Shown here: positions 1 through 11,603 of the stretch, in pieces
How the letters are laid out: every line of letters begins with the position of its first letter
How positions within the stretch are numbered: position 1 is the first letter of the stretch
Origin: Pseudomonas sp. R84
GTDB lineage: Bacteria > Pseudomonadota > Gammaproteobacteria > Pseudomonadales > Pseudomonadaceae
Length of the DNA stretch: 64,000 nt
Assembly (NCBI RefSeq): GCF_009834515.1
Contig: NZ_CP019426.1
Location: 5,907,501 to 5,971,500 of the forward strand
Direction of reading: 5' to 3'
Position numbers and translations under genes: made by a program
The notes under the pieces: generated by a model
The model's database searches: none
Seen by the model: only the letters and a program-made list of their open reading frames with translations
What the model was told of the DNA's origin: nothing

Positions 1-790
<790 letters not shown>

Positions 791-845
791 TTACAAGTTT
801 TGCCCGGCGCACGGACACCAATCCACAGACACGCTGTCTGTAGAC

Positions 846-874
846 TTGCTTCAGAGATGATTTGGTTATATTTT
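846..874 (+). promoter_or_regulatory. Possible sigma-70 promoter of the M23 peptidase gene
   Basis: An AT-rich stretch in the tyrS/peptidase divergent region holds TTGCTT at 846-851 and, 17 bases later, TATTTT. It lies about 70 bases before the chosen ATG at 946. The match to consensus is moderate and this is a prediction by eye only. I see no other feature in the 734-945 gap. Confidence 0.3.
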
Positions 875-945
875 ATACAGTTATTTCATCTTCATCATGT
901 CATTCATCTTTTCCAATTCATCATTTTTCAAAGTCAAAATTACCT

Positions 946-2370
946 ATGACCACAGAACCGTCTAAAGCGCCGCCGCTTTACCCGAAGACCCACCTGCTCG
1001 CCGCAAGTGGAATCGCCGCCCTTCTTAGCCTGGCTCTCCTGGTATTCCCTTCCAGTGATGTTGAAGCCAAAAAGACGACCCTGAGCCTTGAACTGGAAAG
1101 TCCTGCTGAACAACTGACACAAGATCAAGACGCTGCTGACGCGACTCAAGCCACAAACGAGCCAGTAGCTTCGCCATTTGCTCAAATCGAAAACAGCGAC
1201 GAAAACTCCCCACAAACCGCAGAAGCAGCACCAGCACCAGCACCAGCCGCTGAAAAACCAAAAGCACCTGGTCATCGTGAAGTCATCGTTGCCAAGGGCG
1301 ATACACTGTCGACTTTGTTCGAAAAGGTCGGCCTGCCTGCCGCTTCCGTTCATGAAGTTCTGGCCAGCGACAAACAGGCCAAACAGTTCAGCCAGTTAAA
1401 GCACGGCCAGAAACTCGAATTCGAATTGGATCCTGAAGGCCAACTGACCAGCCTGCACAGCAAGGTCAGCGATGTCGAAACCATTACCCTGACCAAGAAT
1501 GACAAGGGTTATGCCTTCAACCGGGTTACCGCAAAACCCACCGTTCGCACCGCTTACGTACACGGTGTGATCAACAGCTCGCTTTCACAATCCGCGGCCC
1601 GTGCCGGCCTTTCGCACAGCCTGACCATGGATATGGCCAGCGTCTTTGGCTACGACGTCGACTTTGCTCAGGACATCCGCCAGGGCGACGAATTCGATGT
1701 GATCTACGAGCAGAAAGTGGTCAACGGCAAGTCCGTGGGCAATGGCCCGATCCTGTCAGCACGCTTCACCAACCGCGGCAAAACCTACACCGCCGTGCGA
1801 TACACCAACAAGCAAGGCAACAGCAGCTACTACACGGCTGATGGCAATAGCATGCGCAAGGCGTTCATCCGTACACCGGTGGACTTCGCCCGCATCAGCT
1901 CCAAGTTCTCCATGGGCCGCAAGCACCCTATCCTCAACAAGATCCGCGCCCACAAAGGCGTCGATTACGCTGCGCCACGCGGTACGCCGATCAAGGCTGC
2001 CGGCGATGGCAAAGTACTGCTGGCCGGGCGCCGCGGTGGCTACGGCAACACGGTGATCATCCAGCACGGCAACACTTACCGCACGCTGTACGGCCACATG
2101 CAAGGCTTCGCCAAAGGCGTGAAGACTGGCGGCTCCGTGAAGCAGGGTCAAGTTATCGGCTACATCGGCACCACTGGCCTCTCGACCGGCCCGCACTTGC
2201 ACTATGAGTTCCAGGTCAACGGTGTTCACGTCGATCCGCTGGGACAGAAGCTGCCAATGGCTGATCCGATTGCCAAAGCAGAACGTGCTCGCTTCCTCGC
2301 ACAGAGCCAACCGCTGATGGCGCGCATGGATCAAGAAAAGGCCACCATGCTGGCCTCGAGCAAGCGCTAA
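946..2370 (+). CDS. M23 family peptidoglycan metallopeptidase (MepM/OapA-like)
   Basis: This is a probable cell-envelope endopeptidase that cuts peptidoglycan cross-links. The protein has 474 residues. It starts with a cytoplasmic tail and one hydrophobic segment (about residues 17-38, SGIAALLSLALLVF). A low-complexity Ala/Pro linker follows (APAPAPAAEKPKAP). A LysM-like/OapA region comes next (VAKGDTLSTLFEKVGL). The C-terminal LytM/M23 domain carries HKGVDYAAPRGTP and, later, GLSTGPHLHYEF, which contain the zinc-binding His and Asp residues. The reading frame is open from 862, but the upstream 28 residues are unlike the family and the ATG at 946 precedes the membrane anchor directly, so I chose 946. 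The stop is four bases before anmK, so the two genes are probably co-transcribed, pairing wall cleavage with recovery of wall sugars. Confidence 0.9.
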   Translation: MTTEPSKAPPLYPKTHLLAASGIAALLSLALLVFPSSDVEAKKTTLSLELESPAEQLTQDQDAADATQATNEPVASPFAQIENSDENSPQTAEAAPAPAPAAEKPKAPGHREVIVAKGDTLSTLFEKVGLPAASVHEVLASDKQAKQFSQLKHGQKLEFELDPEGQLTSLHSKVSDVETITLTKNDKGYAFNRVTAKPTVRTAYVHGVINSSLSQSAARAGLSHSLTMDMASVFGYDVDFAQDIRQGDEFDVIYEQKVVNGKSVGNGPILSARFTNRGKTYTAVRYTNKQGNSSYYTADGNSMRKAFIRTPVDFARISSKFSMGRKHPILNKIRAHKGVDYAAPRGTPIKAAGDGKVLLAGRRGGYGNTVIIQHGNTYRTLYGHMQGFAKGVKTGGSVKQGQVIGYIGTTGLSTGPHLHYEFQVNGVHVDPLGQKLPMADPIAKAERARFLAQSQPLMARMDQEKATMLASSKR

Positions 2371-3465
<1,095 letters not shown>

Positions 3466-3480
3466 TTACATCGCACACAG

Positions 3481-3518
3481 CAAAACGCCGCAGAACCGTA
3501 AGGCTCTGCGGCGTTTTG
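3481..3518 (+). terminator. Terminator between anmK and erpA
   Basis: A 14-bp perfect stem (3481-3494 with 3505-3518) flanks a 10-base loop. The stem has CAAAACGCCGCAGA on the left and ends in GTTTTGTT on the right. A and T tracts on both sides let it work in both directions. It lies between the convergent genes anmK and erpA. Confidence 0.85.
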
Positions 3519-3538
3519 TTATCTGAAGCGCGGCGCGA

Positions 3539-3889
3539 TCAGATCGAGAACGAAGACCCGCAACCACACGTCGTGGTGGCGTTCGGGTTCTTGATCACGA
3601 AGCGCGAGCCTTCCAGACCTTCCTGGTAATCCACTTCAGCACCGGCCAGGTACTGGAAGCTCATCGGATCCACTACCAGACTCACGCCTTCGCGCTCGAC
3701 GATAGTGTCGTCCTCGGCCACATCTTCATCGAAGGTGAAACCGTACTGAAACCCTGAACAACCGCCGCCCGTAACGAATACGCGCAGCTTCAAGCGATCA
3801 TTCCCCTCTTCATCGACCAGGCTCTTCACCTTGTGCGCGGCACCGTGGGTGAATTGCAAAGCCGTGGGGGTGAAGGATTCGACGCTCAT
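3539..3889 (-). CDS. erpA: Iron-sulfur cluster insertion protein ErpA
   Basis: This A-type carrier binds Fe-S clusters and delivers them to target enzymes, classically the isoprenoid enzyme IspG. The 116-residue protein has the three conserved cysteines of the HesB/IscA family: one in [11 protein letters not shown] and two in the C-terminal CGCGSSF. Its length and the ending identify ErpA rather than IscA. It is read leftwards as a single gene, with the argC terminator upstream and a shared terminator downstream. Confidence 0.95.
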   Translation of the reverse strand: MSVESFTPTALQFTHGAAHKVKSLVDEEGNDRLKLRVFVTGGGCSGFQYGFTFDEDVAEDDTIVEREGVSLVVDPMSFQYLAGAEVDYQEGLEGSRFVIKNPNATTTCGCGSSFSI

Positions 3890-4011
3890 GCTGACTATCT
3901 CCCGGCGTTACGCCGCCATAATGCGTGATGACGCGCATTATCCGCTTGTCCGAGAAAATCGGTCAACTATTGTTACGGTATATCAATAAACCCGATCAAC
4001 TGTTCAGAATG

Positions 4012-4040
4012 CAAAAAGGCCCGTTTGACGGGCCTTTTTG
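4012..4040 (-). terminator. argC terminator
   Basis: A 12-bp stem (CAAAAAGGCCCG paired with CGGGCCTTTTTG) and a 5-base loop lie 18 bases past the argC stop on the minus strand. The arm ends in a T run in that direction. It separates argC from erpA. Confidence 0.85.
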
Positions 4041-4057
4041 CTGTGCGGCTTAAAGTG

Positions 4058-5092
4058 TTACGGCAGCATACCGGCGTGGGACAATCCGAAGCGCTCGTCC
4101 AGACCGAACAGGATGTTCATGTTCTGCACCGCTTGGCCCGACGCGCCTTTGACCAGATTGTCGATCACCGACAACACCACCACCAGATCGCCATCCTGAG
4201 GACGGTGAACGGCAATGCGGCAAACGTTGGCGCCGCGCACGCTACGGGTTTCCGGGTGGCTACCAGCAGGCATCACGTCGACGAACGGTTCATTGGCATA
4301 ACGCTTTTCAAACAGCGCATGCAGATCCACCGAACGATCAACCACGGTCGCGTAGAGCGTGGAGTGAATACCACGGATCATCGGGGTCAGGTGCGGAACG
4401 AAGGTCAGACCGACATCCTTACCCGCTGCACGACGCAGACCCTGGCGAATTTCCGGCAGGTGACGGTGACCTTTTACCGCGTACGCCTTCATGCTTTCCG
4501 ACGTTTCGGAGTACAAGGAGCCTACAGCCGCACCACGACCGGCACCGCTGACGCCGGACTTGCAGTCGGCGATCAGACGCGAAGTATCAGCCAGACCCGC
4601 CTCCAGCAATGGCAGGAAACCCAGCTGCGTTGCGGTCGGATAGCAACCTGGCACCGCGATCAGACGGGCGTTCTTGATCTGCTCGCGATTGACTTCCGGC
4701 AGACCGTAAACCGCTTCGTCCAGCAACTCAGGCGCGCCGTGCGGCTGACCGTACCACTTGGCCCACTCTTCAGCGTCTTGCAGACGGAAATCGGCCGACA
4801 GGTCGATGACCTTGGTGCCCGCTGCCAGCAATTCGCCCGCCAGCGCGTGCGCAACACCGTGCGGTGTGGCGAAGAACACTACGTCACAAGCGCCGAGGGT
4901 CTTGATGTCCGGCACGCTGAAGGCGAGGCCATCGTAGTGGCCGCGCAGGTTCGGGTACATGTCAGCCACGGCCAGACCGGCCTCGGATCGGGAAGTGATG
5001 ACAACCACTTCTGCCTGCGGATGCTGCGCCAACAGACGCAGCAGTTCGACACCGGTGTAACCCGTGCCGCCGACGATACCGACCTTGACCAT
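4058..5092 (-). CDS. argC: N-acetyl-gamma-glutamyl-phosphate reductase
   Basis: ArgC catalyses the NADPH-dependent reduction of N-acetylglutamyl phosphate to the semialdehyde in arginine synthesis. The 344-residue protein has the N-terminal dinucleotide fold ([22 protein letters not shown]). The catalytic cysteine lies in [12 protein letters not shown], and a conserved histidine region is [10 protein letters not shown]. It is a single gene, divergent from hemJ across 133 bases, with its own terminator. Confidence 0.97.
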   Translation of the reverse strand: MVKVGIVGGTGYTGVELLRLLAQHPQAEVVVITSRSEAGLAVADMYPNLRGHYDGLAFSVPDIKTLGACDVVFFATPHGVAHALAGELLAAGTKVIDLSADFRLQDAEEWAKWYGQPHGAPELLDEAVYGLPEVNREQIKNARLIAVPGCYPTATQLGFLPLLEAGLADTSRLIADCKSGVSGAGRGAAVGSLYSETSESMKAYAVKGHRHLPEIRQGLRRAAGKDVGLTFVPHLTPMIRGIHSTLYATVVDRSVDLHALFEKRYANEPFVDVMPAGSHPETRSVRGANVCRIAVHRPQDGDLVVVLSVIDNLVKGASGQAVQNMNILFGLDERFGLSHAGMLP

Positions 5093-5225
5093 AACCTGCC
5101 CTCAAAGAACCCACTGGAAAGCCGTCGATAATAGGGGCCGCGCGCGCCTGCGACAACCGTCAAGGTGACGTGCGGATGCTCAAGCCTCTACTATCCGGCT
5201 TACCGTGAACCTGGAATAACTAAAA

Positions 5226-5654
5226 ATGCTCTATCTATGGATCAAAGCTTTTCACATTGTCAGCATCGTTTGCTGGTTTGCCGGGCTGTTCTACTTGCCG
5301 CGTCTGTTCGTGTATCACGCGCAAAGCGAAGACACGCTCAGCAAAGAACGCTTCAGCCTCATGGAGCGCAAGCTGTATCGCGGCATCATGGGCCCGGCGA
5401 TGATCGCCACGCTGATCTTTGGCGGCTGGCTGATCTATCTCAATCCGAGCATCTTCAGCATGGGTGGCTGGATTCACGCCAAACTGACCCTCGTCGTCTT
5501 GCTGATCGGCTACCACCACATGTGCGGCGCGCAGGTAAAACGTTTTGCCCGTGGCGAAAACACCCGCAGCCATGTCTTTTATCGCTGGTTCAATGAAGTG
5601 CCGGTTCTGATATTGCTGGCTATCGTAATTCTGGTCGTGGTCAAGCCGTTCTAA
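5226..5654 (+). CDS. hemJ: Protoporphyrinogen IX oxidase HemJ
   Basis: HemJ oxidises protoporphyrinogen IX to protoporphyrin IX in haem synthesis and is an inner-membrane protein. The 142-residue product has four hydrophobic segments and the family start MLYLWIKAFHIVSIVCWFAG, with the conserved early histidine. The later YHHMCGAQVKRF segment is also typical. A GGAA-type ribosome site lies 9 bases before the ATG. The next gene begins 33 bases later on the same strand, so they may be co-transcribed. Confidence 0.9.
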   Translation: MLYLWIKAFHIVSIVCWFAGLFYLPRLFVYHAQSEDTLSKERFSLMERKLYRGIMGPAMIATLIFGGWLIYLNPSIFSMGGWIHAKLTLVVLLIGYHHMCGAQVKRFARGENTRSHVFYRWFNEVPVLILLAIVILVVVKPF

Positions 5655-5687
5655 CTTCAACAACTACCGATCTTTGGGGTTTCCATA

Positions 5688-6656
5688 ATGTCGCTGCCCG
5701 CTTTGCTCGAACAACGTCTGCGCCTGCCTGTAGTAGCGGCACCGATGTTTCTGATTTCCAACCCTGAGCTGGTGTTCGCCTGCTGCCGCAATGGCGTGGT
5801 CGGCAGTTTTCCAGCCTTGAACCAGCGCGAAAGCAGCGGATTCAAAGCCTGGCTGGAACAGATCGAAGCGGGCTTGGCGACACTGGACAACCCGGCGCCG
5901 TATGCGGTGAACCTGATCGTGCATAACAGCAACCCGCGCCTGCAGGCCGACCTGAACATCTGCGTCGAACACAAAGTGCCGATCGTCATCACCAGTCTCG
6001 GCGCGGTGAAGGAACTGGTCGACGCGGTGCACAGCTATGGCGGCCTGGTGTTCCATGACGTCACCACTCGCCGACATGCCGAGAAAGCGGCCGAGGCGGG
6101 TGTCGACGGTTTGATCGCCGTGGCGGCCGGCGCCGGGGGACATGCCGGGACCTGGAGTCCGTTTGCATTGATCGCCGAGATCCGCCAGTTCTTCGATAAA
6201 ACCCTGCTGCTTGCAGGATGTCTTAACCACGGTCATGAGATTCTTGCCGCACAGCTGCTCGGCGCGGATTTGGCCTACTTCGGTACGCGATTTATCGGTA
6301 CCACAGAAAGTCACGCGCCCGACGCCTACAAGGAGATGCTGCTGACAGCCAAGGCATCCGACATCATCCATACTCCAGCGGTGTCGGGCGTGCCGGCGAG
6401 TTTTATGCGTCAGAGCCTGGAGGCGGCCGGTTTCGATATGGCTGCTCTGCAAGGCAAAGGCGAAGTGAATTTCGGTGACAAGTTGAAGCCGATCAGCGAT
6501 GAGGCCAAAGCCTGGAAAACCGTGTGGTCGGCCGGTCAAGGCGTAGGGCAGATCGATGACCTGCCGAGTGTGGATCAATTGATCGCACGGCTGGACGCCG
6601 AGTATCGCCAGGCACAGGAACGCGCAGCCCAGCTACCGCAACGCTGGCCGCGCTAA
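5688..6656 (+). CDS. NAD(P)H-dependent flavin oxidoreductase, nitronate monooxygenase family
   Basis: This is a TIM-barrel FMN enzyme of the family that oxidises alkyl nitronates. The true substrate is unknown for most members. Of the 322 residues, the start LPVVAAPMFLISNPELVFA, the central GLIAVAAGAGGHAGTWSPFAL (FMN phosphate region) and GADLAYFGTRFIGTTES are family hallmarks. It sits between hemJ and a DUF805 gene in the same direction. No signal peptide or membrane segment is seen. Confidence 0.85.
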   Translation: MSLPALLEQRLRLPVVAAPMFLISNPELVFACCRNGVVGSFPALNQRESSGFKAWLEQIEAGLATLDNPAPYAVNLIVHNSNPRLQADLNICVEHKVPIVITSLGAVKELVDAVHSYGGLVFHDVTTRRHAEKAAEAGVDGLIAVAAGAGGHAGTWSPFALIAEIRQFFDKTLLLAGCLNHGHEILAAQLLGADLAYFGTRFIGTTESHAPDAYKEMLLTAKASDIIHTPAVSGVPASFMRQSLEAAGFDMAALQGKGEVNFGDKLKPISDEAKAWKTVWSAGQGVGQIDDLPSVDQLIARLDAEYRQAQERAAQLPQRWPR

Positions 6657-6734
6657 GAAAAATCGGGTCAGCCCCGCTGGGCTGGCCTTACACTGCTGAC
6701 CTTTCAATTTATTCGCGACAAGGATGCCTCGGCC

Positions 6735-7685
6735 ATGAGCGAACCCCGTTACAAGATCGTGTTCGACGGTGCTCTACAGCCCGGTGTCGATATCACCACT
6801 GCCAAACTCAATTTGGCGGATCTGTTCAAAAGCGATGTGACCGCGATCGAACGCCTGTTCAGTGGCCGCAGCATCGCGCTCAAGCGTGATTTGTCCCACA
6901 GCGATGCGCAAACCTATCTGCAAGCGCTGAGCAAAACCGGGATCGACGCACGCATTGAAGCTGAAACGGCAATCGAGCTGAACCTGGCGGATGTCCATGA
7001 GCACACCGCCGCTGTGGCCGAACCGGACTCGCCGTATGCACCGCCTCGCGCAAGCGTTGGCGAAAGCCAGGCGGAGTTCGCCACGCCTAAGCCGTTCAGC
7101 GTCGAAGGCCGAATCGGACGCCTGCGCTTTCTGGCGTGGACAATGGTCCTGAGTCTGGTGACCTTACCCATTGTTGGCGTGTTCGCCCTGCTGGCTCTGG
7201 GGCTGGTCGCGGGGGACTCCACCACTGGCCTGATCATTGGCGGGATCTTCGCGTTCTTACTGTTTATCGCTTTCCTGATTGTCAGCATCCTGTTCAGCAT
7301 TCAGCGTCTGCACGACATCGGTTGGTCGGGCTGGCTCTGGCTACTGAATCTGGTGCCATTCGTGGGCAGTTTCTTTCCGCTGGTGATCATGGTCGTGCCG
7401 GGCAACACCGGCGCCAACCGTTACGGCCCTCCCCCGCCGCCCAACAGCACCGCCGTGAAAGTGCTGTGTTCCCTGTGGATCGTGTTCTTCGTGCTGGTGT
7501 TCGCCGGCGGCATGCTTGGCGGGATCTCGGCCATCCAGCAGGAGTACGAAAGCAACCTGGAGAGCAGCTACGAAAGTGGCTCGGTGACCACTGATGAAGT
7601 CGAAGTAGAGGTCGAAACGCCTGCGGATTCCGCCGACGAGGCAGCCGAAGCGGCGCAGGCCCCTGTAGACTCTGCGAAAGAATGA
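6735..7685 (+). CDS. DUF805 membrane protein with soluble N-terminal domain and acidic tail
   Basis: The function is unknown. The 316-residue protein has three parts. About 110 soluble N-terminal residues resemble nothing I can name. A DUF805 membrane domain follows with about four hydrophobic segments (near 130-160, 165-192, 204-224 and 240-262). It carries the DUF805 signatures IQRLHDIGWSGW and PGNTGANRYGPPPPP. A strongly acidic, Glu/Asp/Ala-rich C-terminal tail ends the protein. An AAGGA site lies about 11 bases before the ATG. It lies between the flavin oxidoreductase and an SDR gene, all in one direction. Confidence 0.75.
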   Translation: MSEPRYKIVFDGALQPGVDITTAKLNLADLFKSDVTAIERLFSGRSIALKRDLSHSDAQTYLQALSKTGIDARIEAETAIELNLADVHEHTAAVAEPDSPYAPPRASVGESQAEFATPKPFSVEGRIGRLRFLAWTMVLSLVTLPIVGVFALLALGLVAGDSTTGLIIGGIFAFLLFIAFLIVSILFSIQRLHDIGWSGWLWLLNLVPFVGSFFPLVIMVVPGNTGANRYGPPPPPNSTAVKVLCSLWIVFFVLVFAGGMLGGISAIQQEYESNLESSYESGSVTTDEVEVEVETPADSADEAAEAAQAPVDSAKE

Positions 7686-7746
7686 ACAGCGCTCCCCGCC
7701 GTGACACCCGCGTCGCCGGCGCGGAGCTGTTGCGATGGAGAATTGC

Positions 7747-8535
7747 ATGACCCGTTACGCACTGATCACCGGCGCCTCCAGCGGCATCGGCCTGGCGATG
7801 GCCGAAGCACTGGCCCGGCGTGGCCGCAGCCTGATTCTGGTGGCAAGACAGCGTGATCAGCTGGAAAGCATTGCGATCGAATTGACCCAGCGTTTTGGCG
7901 TCGAGGTACTGTTCCGCGCCTGCGATCTGGGCGAGCCATTGCGTCTGTCCGGCTTCCTGCTGGAGCTCGAAGAAGGTGATCGGCAGATCGACTTGCTGGT
8001 CAATTGCGCCGGTATCGGCACCTGCGGCCCGTTCCTTGCGCAAGACTGGATGACCGAGCAGGATCTGATCGAAGTAAACATTCTCGCCCTCACCCGCCTT
8101 TGCCACGCCATCGGCAATAGCATGGCGTTGCAGGGTGGCGGGCAGATTCTCAATGTCGCCTCGGTGGCCGCGTTCAATCCCGGCCCATGGATGAGTACTT
8201 ACTACGCCAGCAAGGCCTATGTGCTGCACTTCTCCGAAGCCTTGCGAGTTGAGCTAAAACAGAGTGCTGTGAAGGTTTCGGTGCTCTGTCCAGGCCCGAC
8301 GCGCACGGCATTTTTCCGTACGGCACAACTCGACAGCGACAAACTCAAAGACAGCAAATTGCTGATGAGCCCTGAGGAAGTCGCGCTGTACACCGTGCGC
8401 GCCCTCGACAAGAACCGGGCGATCATCATTCCGGGACGACGCAATCGATGCTTCGCCTTCCTGCCGAGATTGGGTTCGCGCTGGCTCAACCGCACCATTG
8501 TCGGCATGGTCAACAAGGCTTACTGCCCGCGCTGA
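7747..8535 (+). CDS. Short-chain dehydrogenase/reductase
   Basis: This is a 262-residue NAD(P)-dependent oxidoreductase of unknown substrate. It has the classical SDR nucleotide motif TGASSGIGLAMAEAL, the NCAGIG motif, a serine in NVASVAAFNPG and the catalytic YYASK. The ATG at 7747 was preferred over an in-frame ATG at 7735. The MTRYALITGAS start is typical, and GGAG lies just upstream of the inner ATG, inside the longer reading. It follows the DUF805 gene closely. Confidence 0.88.
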   Translation: MTRYALITGASSGIGLAMAEALARRGRSLILVARQRDQLESIAIELTQRFGVEVLFRACDLGEPLRLSGFLLELEEGDRQIDLLVNCAGIGTCGPFLAQDWMTEQDLIEVNILALTRLCHAIGNSMALQGGGQILNVASVAAFNPGPWMSTYYASKAYVLHFSEALRVELKQSAVKVSVLCPGPTRTAFFRTAQLDSDKLKDSKLLMSPEEVALYTVRALDKNRAIIIPGRRNRCFAFLPRLGSRWLNRTIVGMVNKAYCPR

Positions 8536-8616
8536 AATGCCCTACAGGTAAAACACTGGGCGGGATAAGCCGCTCTGCGTACACTCAGACCAGCCCAAAC
8601 AACGGAGAAAACAGCA

Positions 8617-8955
8617 GTGGATACTCTGTTCACCAAGATCATCAACCGGGAAATCCCGGCCAAGATCATTTACGAGGACGACCAGGTTCTGGCGTTCCAC
8701 GACATCGCCCCTCAGGCACCGGTGCATTTCCTGGTGATCCCGAAAAAACCAGTGCGCACCCTCAATGACCTGACCGAAGACGACAAGGCACTGGCCGGGC
8801 ATATCCTCTTCACTGCACAGCGCCTGGCGCTGGAGCTGGGCTGCGAAGACGGTTTCCGCGTGGTGATGAACTGCAAGGAGAAGGGTGGGCAAACTGTCTA
8901 CCACATTCATATGCACGTACTCGGGCAGCGCCAGATGAACTGGCCACCGGGCTGA
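8617..8955 (+). CDS. Histidine triad (HIT) nucleotide-binding protein, HinT-like
   Basis: HinT-type proteins hydrolyse nucleoside phosphoramidates and related adenylates. The 112-residue product contains the triad as YHIHMHVLG near its end and begins with the typical DTLFTKIINREIPAKI. It uses a GTG start, with GGAG about 11 bases upstream. A REP pair follows it. Confidence 0.92.
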   Translation: MDTLFTKIINREIPAKIIYEDDQVLAFHDIAPQAPVHFLVIPKKPVRTLNDLTEDDKALAGHILFTAQRLALELGCEDGFRVVMNCKEKGGQTVYHIHMHVLGQRQMNWPPG

Positions 8956-8972
8956 TCCACACCCCATCTCCC

Positions 8973-9061
8973 TGTGGGAGCGAGCCTGCTCACGAAGACT
9001 TCGGCACATTCAATGTATTAGTGCCTGATACTCCGCCTTCGCGAGCAGGCTCGCTCCCACA
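8973..9061. repeat. REPIN-like inverted REP pair
   Basis: Two REP units of about 25 bases face each other (8973-8997 and about 9037-9061) around a spacer. The arms carry the core GAGCAGGCTCGCTCCCACA and its complement. One arm has CTCACGAAG where the other implies CTCGCGAAG. It lies between the HIT gene and coq7. Confidence 0.9.
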
Positions 9062-9153
9062 AAAAAGCATGACCGCGCAGCAAATGACCCAGCGCAAACC
9101 TTCCCCGGCCGATTCGGTTAAACTGGCCGTCGAGATTCTTCCCGGAGGTCAGC

Positions 9154-9801
9154 ATGACTACCCAACGTCACTACTCGCCAATTGACCGTCTTCTGCTGCA
9201 AGCCGATGCCGCGATGCGTACCCTGCTGCCGTTCAGTGGCCAGCCGTACCGTCCATCGCCGGCGATTTTGCAACCGGATACGCAAATGAGCGACGAAGAC
9301 ACCCGCCACGTCGCCGGCCTGATGCGCATCAACCATACCGGTGAAGTCTGCGCCCAGGCGCTGTATCAGGGGCAGGCGTTGACTGCCAAGCTCCCGCAGG
9401 TACGCGAGGCCATGGAGCACGCTGCCGAAGAAGAGATTGATCATCTGGTCTGGTGCGAACAGCGTATTCATCAGTTGGGCAGCCACACCAGTGTGCTCAA
9501 CCCGCTGTTTTACGGGATGTCGTTCGGGATTGGCGCGGTGGCTGGGTTGATCAGCGACAAGGTCAGCCTCGGGTTTGTTGCGGCGACCGAGCATCAGGTG
9601 TGCAAGCATCTGAACGAGCATCTGGAACAATTACCGGCCGAGGACGAAAAGTCCCGGGCGATTCTGGAGCAGATGCGCATTGATGAAGAACATCATGCCG
9701 AAAGTGCTTTGGAGGCTGGAGGTTTCCGTTTTCCGGCGCCGGTGAAGTTCGGGATGAGTATTCTGGCCAAGGTGATGACCAAAAGTACTTATCGGATCTG
9801 A
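9154..9801 (+). CDS. coq7: Demethoxyubiquinone hydroxylase Coq7
   Basis: This di-iron monooxygenase performs the late hydroxylation of 2-polyprenyl-3-methyl-6-methoxy-1,4-benzoquinol in ubiquinone synthesis at the membrane. The 215-residue protein has the ferritin-like iron ligands in [14 protein letters not shown] and [14 protein letters not shown], plus an earlier conserved [13 protein letters not shown] very good GGAGG lies 7 bases before the ATG. The gene stands alone between REP elements. Confidence 0.95.
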   Translation: MTTQRHYSPIDRLLLQADAAMRTLLPFSGQPYRPSPAILQPDTQMSDEDTRHVAGLMRINHTGEVCAQALYQGQALTAKLPQVREAMEHAAEEEIDHLVWCEQRIHQLGSHTSVLNPLFYGMSFGIGAVAGLISDKVSLGFVAATEHQVCKHLNEHLEQLPAEDEKSRAILEQMRIDEEHHAESALEAGGFRFPAPVKFGMSILAKVMTKSTYRI

Positions 9802-9825
9802 GAACGGTATTGCTGCAAAGGGCCC

Positions 9826-9850
9826 CTCGCGAGCAGGCTCGCTCCCACAG
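9826..9850. repeat. Single REP unit
   Basis: One copy of the REP core (CGCGAGCAGGCTCGCTCCCA) lies between coq7 and the speD terminator, with no facing partner nearby. Confidence 0.85.
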
Positions 9851-9869
9851 GGAGGAATTGGCAGAAATG

Positions 9870-9897
9870 AAAAAGGCGACCGAAAGGTCGCCTTTTT
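9870..9897 (-). terminator. speD terminator
   Basis: A 12-bp stem (AAAAAGGCGACC paired with GGTCGCCTTTTT) closes on a GAAA tetraloop. T and A tracts on both sides make it able to work both ways. It serves speD from the minus strand and possibly coq7. Confidence 0.9.
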
Positions 9898-9912
9898 TTG
9901 TGCCCGGGAATC

Positions 9913-10707
9913 TTAGGTCGGCATGTTGCGCGCGTAGAAGATTTCGAGCATTTCGTGTTTCACCCGATCGGTCACCTGAGCGCGTTGCTCGGGGGACAGG
10001 TTGCTGGTGGCGTCGCCAAACAGGTAGTTATCCAGTTCGAAGTTCTTCAGCAGCATTTTGGTGTGGAACAGGTTTTCCTGGTACACGTTCACGTCGGTCA
10101 TCTGGTACGCGTCGCGAGTGTCTTCGGAAAGGTAGTTCTGGATCGAGTTGATCTCGTGGTCGATGAAGTGCTTGTTGCCTTCAACGTCACGGGTGAAGCC
10201 GCGCACACGATAGTCCACAGTCACGATGTCCGAATCGAACTGGTGAATGAGGAAATTGAGCGCTTTCAGCGGTGAGATGACACCACAAGTCGACACGTCG
10301 ATGTCCACACGGAACGTTGCAATACCGTCGTCCGGATGGATTTCCGGGTAGGTGTGCACCGTGATGTGGCTCTTGTCGAGGTGGGCCAGGATAATTTCGG
10401 GCAATGGGCCCGGCGACTCTTCAATCTGGCTTTCAGTCGGGGTTACCGGCTCTTCAGAAATCAGAATCGTGACGCTGGCGCCCTGAGGTTCATAGTCCTG
10501 ACTGGCAATGTTCAGGATGTTGGCACCAATGATCTCAACAACCTCTGTGAGAATCTGCGTCAGGCGTTTCGCGTTGTACTCTTGATTGATGTACTCAACG
10601 TAAGCCTGCTGGTCTTGCGGGGTTTCCGCGTAGCAGATGTCATAGATGTTGAAGCTCAAGGTCTTTGTCAGGTTATTGAACCCGTGGAGCTTGAGTTTGC
10701 TTTTCAC
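9913..10707 (-). CDS. speD: S-adenosylmethionine decarboxylase proenzyme
   Basis: SpeD makes the aminopropyl donor for spermidine. It is a pyruvoyl enzyme that cleaves itself. The 264-residue protein begins [20 protein letters not shown]. Its processing site is in [13 protein letters not shown], where Ser113 should become the pyruvoyl group. I chose the GTG at 10705-10707 over an upstream ATG because it gives the length of the E. coli-type family and has AGAGAG upstream. A terminator follows. Confidence 0.95.
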   Translation of the reverse strand: MKSKLKLHGFNNLTKTLSFNIYDICYAETPQDQQAYVEYINQEYNAKRLTQILTEVVEIIGANILNIASQDYEPQGASVTILISEEPVTPTESQIEESPGPLPEIILAHLDKSHITVHTYPEIHPDDGIATFRVDIDVSTCGVISPLKALNFLIHQFDSDIVTVDYRVRGFTRDVEGNKHFIDHEINSIQNYLSEDTRDAYQMTDVNVYQENLFHTKMLLKNFELDNYLFGDATSNLSPEQRAQVTDRVKHEMLEIFYARNMPT

Positions 10708-10943
10708 CGTTAAAAACTCTCTATGTATGCGGCCCGGCCGCGTGATCAAGCATGCCCGTCAAGTGCGAACAACGCACCTGCGTAGGACGGTTAACACCTC
10801 TTCGCGATGGCGATTTTGGTTATCTGTTCAGGCGGCTGACCATCGATTGACCGATCACTGCCCTGAAAAAAGTGGCGCATTATGCAGACGTCAGCGGGGG
10901 ATCGCCAGAGTCTGCACTGCTTTTATGATAGTTGAATGTCGCT

Positions 10944-11366
10944 TCAACCGAGTTCGACGATTTCGTAATCGTGAGTGATCGCCACGCCAGCCGCGCCAAG
11001 CATGATCGAGGCCGAGCAATACTTCTCTGCAGACAACTCGATCGCACGTTTGACCTGGGCTTCTTTCAAGCCACGGCCCTTGACCACAAAGTGCATATGA
11101 ATCTTGGTGAACACCTTCGGATCTTCGGTCGCGCGCTCGGCTTCGAGGAACGCTTCGCAGCTTTCAACAGCCTGGCGGGACTTCTTCAGGATGCTGACCA
11201 CGTCGAAATTGCTGCAACCGCCCACACCGAGCAGGAGCATTTCCATCGGGCGAACACCCAGATTACGACCACCGGCGTCCGGTGGACCGTCCATGACCAC
11301 GACATGACCGCTGCCGGATTCGCCGAGGAACATGGCTTCGCCAGCCCATTGGATGCGTGCCTTCAT
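10944..11366 (-). CDS. OsmC family protein
   Basis: OsmC/Ohr-like proteins are cysteine-based peroxidases. This 140-residue member has a conserved cysteine in GVGGCSNFDVV and a second in EKYCSASIML. It belongs to the YhfA-like branch and not clearly to Ohr. The start MKARIQWAGEAMF at 11366 was chosen over an upstream ATG. It diverges from vfr. Confidence 0.85.
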   Translation of the reverse strand: MKARIQWAGEAMFLGESGSGHVVVMDGPPDAGGRNLGVRPMEMLLLGVGGCSNFDVVSILKKSRQAVESCEAFLEAERATEDPKVFTKIHMHFVVKGRGLKEAQVKRAIELSAEKYCSASIMLGAAGVAITHDYEIVELG

Positions 11367-11603
11367 CGCCCAGACTCCACTGTAAAAAAAGGGTCGCCAG
11401 CTTAGCACAGGGCTTTGCCCGGACAGCGAGCAACGTTCCTAGGACCAGATGCCTCTGCGCTGTAGGTAATTTCTCGAATTTGCGACGAAGTGTCTGTTAA
11501 GCTGGCGCCAATTCGCTGGCGCCCATGTCAGCTGTGTAGCGACCGCCTTCAGCGCCTCATAAAAAAACCAAACATCACCGTGCAGTCTTTTCGGGATACA
11601 ACC

